Part shown: piece by piece, positions 59,880-64,000 of the stretch
How positions within the stretch are numbered: the stretch's first letter is position 1
How the letters are laid out: every line of letters starts with the position of its first letter
Source: SB11 sp965222995
Lineage (GTDB): Bacteria > Bacteroidota > Bacteroidia > UBA8524
Direction of reading: 5' to 3'
DNA: 64,000 nt
NCBI GenBank assembly: GCA_965222995.1
Contig: OZ244977.1
Span: 744,001-808,000 of the forward strand
Translations under genes and position numbers: made by a program
The notes under the pieces: generated by a model
Databases searched by the model: none
What the model saw: the letters and a program-made list of their open reading frames with translations, nothing else
Told to the model about the DNA's origin: nothing

Positions 59880-61220
59880 CTATTTTTTAATATCGGCAAG
59901 AGTGGTTACACCACGAAGTTCACAAAACTTTTTCACCACCGCTTGATGCGAAACAGTGTCTTTTTCAAAATGCTTTACAATGGTTTTCTTTTCCTCGTCA
60001 GTAGCTTCCAATTGGTTTAAGATATTAAGCAGGTGCATTTTCATGTGCCCTTTTTGTATGCCTGTAGTAACCAATGAACGTATTGCCGAGAAGTTTTGTG
60101 CTAAACCTACTGTGGCTGTTATACCCATTAATTCTTGTGCACCGGGTTGGTTTAGTAGCTCTAAAGAAAACTTAACCATAGGGTGCAGTGTAGTTAGCCC
60201 ACCCACAACACCTAGTGACAGTGGTAAATCTACCCAAAAACGGAAGATATCGTCTTTAACTTCAACATCGGTTAAGCTTTTATATTGCCCGCTTCTTGCA
60301 GCATAGGTGTGACCGCATGCTTCAATGGCGCGCCAATCGTTTCCGGTTGCTAAAACCACGGCATCAACACCATTAAAAAATCCTTTGTTGTGTGTTGTTG
60401 CTCGGTATGGCTCTATGCGGGCAATGTGTACCGCCATTTCAAACTTTTTCACAAACTCTTGCCATGTATAATCTTTCTTCTCGTCCTCTAAATCTTCAAC
60501 AGGGCAACTTACCTCAGAACGGACTACACACTCGGGAGTGTAGTTTGAAAGGATACACATGATAATGGTTAAGTTCTTTTCTTCTTCGGTAAACCTGTCA
60601 TCACTTTCAACTCCGTTTTGAAGCGTTTTTGAAAATTGTTCTAAGCATGAGTTAATGAAGTTTGCACCCATACTATCACAAGTTTCAAATGTAGCGTGAA
60701 GCTGATAGTAATTGGGTTCTTCAAGTGTTTTATTAACTAACTGAATGTCTAATATTCCACCACCTCGCTTACGCATATTTGCTGTTATATCAGCAGTATC
60801 ATCAAAAAAGCGTTGTTTAATTTCATTAAAGTAACCAAGAAGCTTTTCCCAGTCTCCATAATACGCAAAATGTACATGCCCTACTTTGGTTGTACTTATT
60901 ATAGTAGTTTTAAAACCACCGCGTTTCAGCCAAAAACTAGCAGCCTTTGCGGCAGCAGCCACTACGCTACTTTCTTCAATAGCCATAGGTACTGCATACA
61001 TTTTGTTATTTATAAGAAAATTTGGCGCAATACTAAACGGCAAGTAAAAATTACTTAATGTATTTTCGGCAAATTCATCGTGCAGTTTTTGTTTTTTTGT
61101 ATCGGGATGCCAATAACTGGTTAGCAGTTCGTATGCCTTTTCAGGGTTATCGGTGTGGCTACATAACCACTCCAATTTTGCTTCTTTAGATAATTTTGAA
61201 AATCCGCTTATTGCTTCCAT
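59880..61220 (-). CDS. Hydroxymethylglutaryl-CoA reductase, degradative-type (class II)
   Basis: 446 residues. Reduces HMG-CoA to mevalonate. Family blocks: YAVPMAIEESSVVAAAAKAA (catalytic glutamate), RKRGGGILDIQLV, CDSMGANFINSCLEQ, ATGNDWRAIEACGHTYAARS, and VGGLTTLHPMVKFSLELL; the late catalytic histidine is in DTVSHQAVVKKF. There is no membrane domain, so it is a soluble class II enzyme, working here in the biosynthetic direction as judged by the operon. A hairpin lies in the 54-base gap after fni. Confidence 0.94.
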   Translation of the reverse strand: MEAISGFSKLSKEAKLEWLCSHTDNPEKAYELLTSYWHPDTKKQKLHDEFAENTLSNFYLPFSIAPNFLINNKMYAVPMAIEESSVVAAAAKAASFWLKRGGFKTTIISTTKVGHVHFAYYGDWEKLLGYFNEIKQRFFDDTADITANMRKRGGGILDIQLVNKTLEEPNYYQLHATFETCDSMGANFINSCLEQFSKTLQNGVESDDRFTEEEKNLTIIMCILSNYTPECVVRSEVSCPVEDLEDEKKDYTWQEFVKKFEMAVHIARIEPYRATTHNKGFFNGVDAVVLATGNDWRAIEACGHTYAARSGQYKSLTDVEVKDDIFRFWVDLPLSLGVVGGLTTLHPMVKFSLELLNQPGAQELMGITATVGLAQNFSAIRSLVTTGIQKGHMKMHLLNILNQLEATDEEKKTIVKHFEKDTVSHQAVVKKFCELRGVTTLADIKK

Positions 61221-61235
61221 TCTTTGTAAATTTTC

Positions 61236-61263
61236 GATTTACTGATTTAAAAATCAATAAATC
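61236..61263 (-). other. Hairpin in the fni-HMG-CoA reductase gap
   Basis: GATTTATTGATTT and AAATCAGTAAATC, as read on the minus strand, form a 13-bp stem (one G-T pair) with a two-base turn. The pair is fully stable only in the minus-strand RNA; in the plus strand it has a mismatch. It may influence mRNA processing or expression ratio between the two genes. Confidence 0.45.
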
Positions 61264-61274
61264 TGTTAATGTTA

Positions 61275-62285
61275 TTATTTAACTTTTAAAAATGCCTTTG
61301 CAAGGGCAAAACCTTCTAATTGTTTTTTAATAAAATATTCTAACTCTTCGTATGTATCGGTAGCATGCTTCAAAAAAGCTGAGGCTTGACCGTATACTGC
61401 ATTGCAGTTTATTTTTTCTAAATGGTAATAACCGTCTAAGAACCCTTTTACCCCGCCTGAAACTATTACTTGCTTGCACTTAGCTTTATCACCTAAGCTT
61501 GTGAATACATCATTTGCAAAGTCTACCATTTCTTCGGCACTGTGTCCTATATAGGCAAGCTCATTATATAAACTGCTGTTGTTTTCACTACCTCTAATAA
61601 GTTCAAGCTTCGCAAAATTAGTGCCGCCTAAAGCTGCAAACTCCACAGCCTCAATAGGTAATGAAAATAGAGTTTCTAAACTTTTTGGCCCCATACCTTG
61701 CCCCACCTCTTTCACAATAAGTTTTATATCAAGCTTATCAAGTAGTCTTTTTATAGTATCTATAGGCGGGTGTTGTATTTTATCCCCTTCGGGTTGTAGC
61801 CATTCTTGCATTGGGTTTATATGTATAATTAAACCGTCTGCGTCAAGCTTGTTTATTAGTTCTGTTATTTTATTTGTTTTGTTTTCTGTTACCAACTCCT
61901 CAACTTGTGCAATACCAAGGTTAGCATAAAAGGGTAAATCATCACTTATAATACTTCTTAGTGCAAAATCGTCAAGGTACTCATCACTGTCTAATATAAT
62001 TCGGCAACTTCCTAAGCCCATACCCATGCCAAATTGCTTGCAGGCTTTTGCAAGATTTCTATTGATAGTTCCTGCCAGCTCAGTACCTCCGGTCATACTG
62101 CTTACCCATACAGGCACATTAAGTTGCTTGCCTAAAAATACAGTAGGGAAACTTATTTCACTAGGGTGGCCTGCTAATACAGGTTCGTAATGAAAACGAT
62201 TGTCTGTTTGTATTTGGGCTACTTGAGATTGAAACGCTAAATCTATATGCGCTTTTTTTCTAGCCGATGTTAATTCTTGTTCCAA
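61275..62285 (-). CDS. fni: Type 2 isopentenyl-diphosphate delta-isomerase
   Basis: 336 residues. FMN-dependent isomerase between isopentenyl and dimethylallyl diphosphate, unrelated to the type 1 Idi. Motifs: TSARKKAHIDLAFQSQV, VPVWVSSMTGGTELAGTINR, GMGMGLGSCR, HINPMQEWLQPEGD, KEVGQGMGP and ALGGTNFAKLE. It is the first gene of the mevalonate operon, preceded by a -7 box and a leader hairpin. Confidence 0.95.
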   Translation of the reverse strand: MEQELTSARKKAHIDLAFQSQVAQIQTDNRFHYEPVLAGHPSEISFPTVFLGKQLNVPVWVSSMTGGTELAGTINRNLAKACKQFGMGMGLGSCRIILDSDEYLDDFALRSIISDDLPFYANLGIAQVEELVTENKTNKITELINKLDADGLIIHINPMQEWLQPEGDKIQHPPIDTIKRLLDKLDIKLIVKEVGQGMGPKSLETLFSLPIEAVEFAALGGTNFAKLELIRGSENNSSLYNELAYIGHSAEEMVDFANDVFTSLGDKAKCKQVIVSGGVKGFLDGYYHLEKINCNAVYGQASAFLKHATDTYEELEYFIKKQLEGFALAKAFLKVK

Positions 62286-62304
62286 ATAAAATGTTTTTCA
62301 AAAA

Positions 62305-62348
62305 TTAATAACCCTTTTGTAATCAAATAGTTTGACGGGTTATTAATA
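62305..62348 (-). promoter_or_regulatory. Terminator-like leader hairpin upstream of fni
   Basis: On the minus strand ATTAATAACCC pairs with GGGTTATTAAT (11 bp), enclosing a small stem TCAAA/TTTGA with a three-base loop, and is followed by a run of five T bases. It lies between the predicted transcript start and the fni start codon, a placement suitable for attenuation. No ligand or leader peptide is evident. Confidence 0.5.
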
Positions 62349-62356
62349 AATTACAC

Positions 62357-62364
62357 AAAGGTAA
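62357..62364 (-). promoter_or_regulatory. -7 box (TACCTTTG) of the mevalonate operon
   Basis: Perfect TAnnTTTG match on the minus strand, 71 bases before the fni ATG. No TTG stands at the -33 distance. The predicted leader would include the hairpin at 62305-62348. Confidence 0.45.
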
Positions 62365-62532
62365 GGCTTGCTGTATAAAAATTATTATTTTGGCTGATGA
62401 TTAGTGCTTTTAGGATGTTAAGTGGTATTAAATAACGCTTGTAGCGATTTATACAACGACTGGCATTTACTTTTTCTTATAGGTGTGGATATACTGGTGT
62501 AAGAAAAATTTTAACCACTAATTATTTTGACC
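62365..62532. other. Upstream region of the HtrA-like gene
   Basis: A/T-rich region without a gene. ATTATTTTGACC just before the ATG resembles a -7 box with one base missing (TATTTTG). Nothing else is recognised. Confidence 0.35.
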
Positions 62533-64000
62533 ATGAACTCAATAGTAAACACACTAACAAACAAACCTATGATAACCATTAAACAAACAAAAAACACTTT
62601 GAGTATTAGGCTAATGGCTCTGCTTGTGGCTTTTACTTTTACACTAACAGGCATAAAGGCACAAAATGATGCTGATATGCTTGAAAATGCTATTGGTGCT
62701 GTAGTAACGGTTGCCGTTTATAAAACTGAAAAAGATAACAAGGCTCTTGGCTTTAGAGGTGAACAAGATAATTCTGATATGGCCTATGAACAAATATTAG
62801 ACTTAGGAAGCAGAAGAAGCTCAGGTTCGGGTTTTGTAGTAGAGAAAAACGGAAAAAAATATGTTGTAACCAATGCCCATGTAATTGAAAATGCGTCAGA
62901 CAAAGCAAAGTCTCTATATGTTTTCAGCATAGACCGCACAAAGTATGAAGTGAAGGTTGTTGGAGGAGATACTTATTTTGACTTTGCCGTGCTTGAGTTT
63001 ATAACCCCTCCCGGTAAAGAGATTGAGGCAATTAAATTTGCCAAAAAAGAACCTCGTTTAGGTGAGAAGGTATATGCCATTGGAAACCCTTTAGGTGAGT
63101 ATCCCTACACCGTTACCGACGGTATAATAAGTGCAAAAAACCGCGTACGTAACGGAATTACCGGCAAGTTTGGTTTTTTACAAACTACAGCTACAGTAAT
63201 TTGGGGTAATAGTGGGGGACCACTAGTGAACCAAGGCGGGGAAGTAGTGGGTATGAATTCTCAAATTGCATTTGCAAGCCGAGGAAAAAGCCAAATATGG
63301 CAACCACAAATAAATTTTGCTTTAGAAAATGGAATATGCGAACGTCTTTTTAATGATGTATTAACTAATGATGGATTGATACGCCGTGCTTATGTAGGTT
63401 TGCAAGTAACCCAAGCCTATGACTATGAGGAGTGGATGAGTTGGTTTGGCGGTAGTCCTTGGGTGAAACGTGATACTTTACCTGTAATTAAAAAAGTAAT
63501 TCCGGGTTCACCTGCGGCATCTGTACTAGCTAATAAAATTGGAGCACATATATATTCTATAAACGGGGTAAAGGTTAGAAACAATAGCGAAGTATTGGGG
63601 GAGCTTGAGAATATACGCCCCGGTACTACTATTAAAATGACTATTGTTACCAAAAAAGGAAAAGAGAATGTTGAAATTAAAACACAGCAAATTTCTCCCA
63701 GAAGTTTAGAAATGGTTGCTACTACTGTGCTTGAAGGTAGTAAACGATACAAATTAATTAGGAACGATAATGGTTCGGTATCTATTCGTAAGGTAACTTC
63801 AAGTAAAAATAACTCGCTAAGTAGTCAGAAAAGTGAAAGCTCAAAAAGCAATAAAAAGGTAAAGCAGATTAAAGATTTAAAGGACAATACTAACTACAGA
63901 ATTGTAAGTGCGGGTATAAAGTTAAAAAACTATACTGCTACGTACAGAGTTAAAAAACTAAGTGATTTGGGTGCTGCTCTTCGCTTAACAGGAGAGACAG
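62533..64000 (+). CDS. HtrA/DegP-like trypsin-fold serine protease, cut by the window edge
   Basis: Open from the ATG at 62533 to the end of the window (489 codons, no stop); the C-terminus is missing. A starting ATG 12 codons later (MITIKQTKN) is also possible. A signal peptide ends at IKAQ (residue 44). The catalytic triad is His116 (VVTNAHVIEN), Asp150 (TYFDFAVLEF) and Ser227 (IWGNSGGPL), so the protease is intact. A PDZ domain follows (about 310-395, IPGSPAASVLANKIGAHIYS). Beyond it is a Ser/Lys-rich linker (NNSLSSQKSESSKSNKKVK) and a further domain not seen in standard DegP. Periplasmic protein quality control is likely. Confidence 0.9.
   Translation, partial: MNSIVNTLTNKPMITIKQTKNTLSIRLMALLVAFTFTLTGIKAQNDADMLENAIGAVVTVAVYKTEKDNKALGFRGEQDNSDMAYEQILDLGSRRSSGSGFVVEKNGKKYVVTNAHVIENASDKAKSLYVFSIDRTKYEVKVVGGDTYFDFAVLEFITPPGKEIEAIKFAKKEPRLGEKVYAIGNPLGEYPYTVTDGIISAKNRVRNGITGKFGFLQTTATVIWGNSGGPLVNQGGEVVGMNSQIAFASRGKSQIWQPQINFALENGICERLFNDVLTNDGLIRRAYVGLQVTQAYDYEEWMSWFGGSPWVKRDTLPVIKKVIPGSPAASVLANKIGAHIYSINGVKVRNNSEVLGELENIRPGTTIKMTIVTKKGKENVEIKTQQISPRSLEMVATTVLEGSKRYKLIRNDNGSVSIRKVTSSKNNSLSSQKSESSKSNKKVKQIKDLKDNTNYRIVSAGIKLKNYTATYRVKKLSDLGAALRLTGET

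Noticed and set aside
1..64000. tRNA, rRNA, insertion sequences, phage genes, defence islands
   Set aside because: None could be recognised on either strand; all large frames belong to housekeeping, envelope or secreted-protein families.

Overview
The window is a stretch of ordinary, densely coded chromosome from a member of the Bacteroidota. The evidence is consistent across the window: low G+C with A-rich start regions, four proteins with type A sorting domains of the type IX secretion system (T9SS), a gliding-motility lipoprotein GldB, a TonB receptor with an N-terminal carboxypeptidase-like domain, a DUF5686 protein, an LruC-domain protein, a type B L31 protein, the GlmU-like enzyme typical of this phylum, a mevalonate pathway with a GYDIA-type GHMP kinase, and repeated -7 boxes of the form TAnnTTTG. 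I cannot place it below phylum. I see no tRNA, rRNA, CRISPR array, insertion sequence or prophage.

Layout. 1-185 is a gene-free edge with two REP-like hairpins. 186-9 kb holds a SulP transporter, rfbA, mtgA, aroB, a small T9SS cargo protein, a TonB receptor and aroA. 9-16.7 kb has gldB divergent from an outer-membrane barrel gene, then nadE, a methyltransferase, a SirB1-like protein and topA. 16.8-23 kb, on the minus strand, has a secreted M43 metalloprotease, a dicarboxylate symporter, aroC, maf and a UbiA prenyltransferase. 23-30 kb, on the plus strand, has a DUF5686 protein, an ECF sigma factor with its presumed anti-sigma factor and a putative barrel protein, and an M61 peptidase. 29.9-38.3 kb, minus, has a second M43 protease, a membrane glycosyltransferase-like protein, a GT9 enzyme, miaB, and an LruC protein with a lipoprotein. 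38.5-49.9 kb has an rfbD-like reductase, then a minus-strand run (clpS, plsY, a very large unknown exported protein, prmA, tpiA, GlmU-like, rpmE2, a small secreted protein, a GH3-family protein). 50-56.7 kb has an SDR, cdd, a saccharopine dehydrogenase and two surface proteins. 56.9-62.3 kb is a five-gene mevalonate operon (fni, HMG-CoA reductase, GYDIA kinase, mvaD, mevalonate kinase). The window ends inside an HtrA-like serine protease that is cut by the edge.

How the genes connect. aroA, aroB and aroC cover three steps of the shikimate pathway but are scattered. The mevalonate operon makes isopentenyl diphosphate, and the UbiA enzyme and MiaB are potential consumers of its products. Many genes serve the envelope: peptidoglycan (mtgA, GlmU-like), phospholipid (plsY), glycans (rfbA, rfbD-like, GT9, GT-C-like) and T9SS-secreted proteins.

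The most interesting signals are regulatory. A terminator-like hairpin lies in the predicted leader of the mevalonate operon. Several genes have a -7 box that ends only 4-5 bases before the start codon, which predicts leaderless mRNAs. Two REP-like hairpins differ by compensatory changes. The least explained gene is the roughly 1454-residue exported protein between prmA and plsY. I did not find a clear, self-contained new defence or mobile system.
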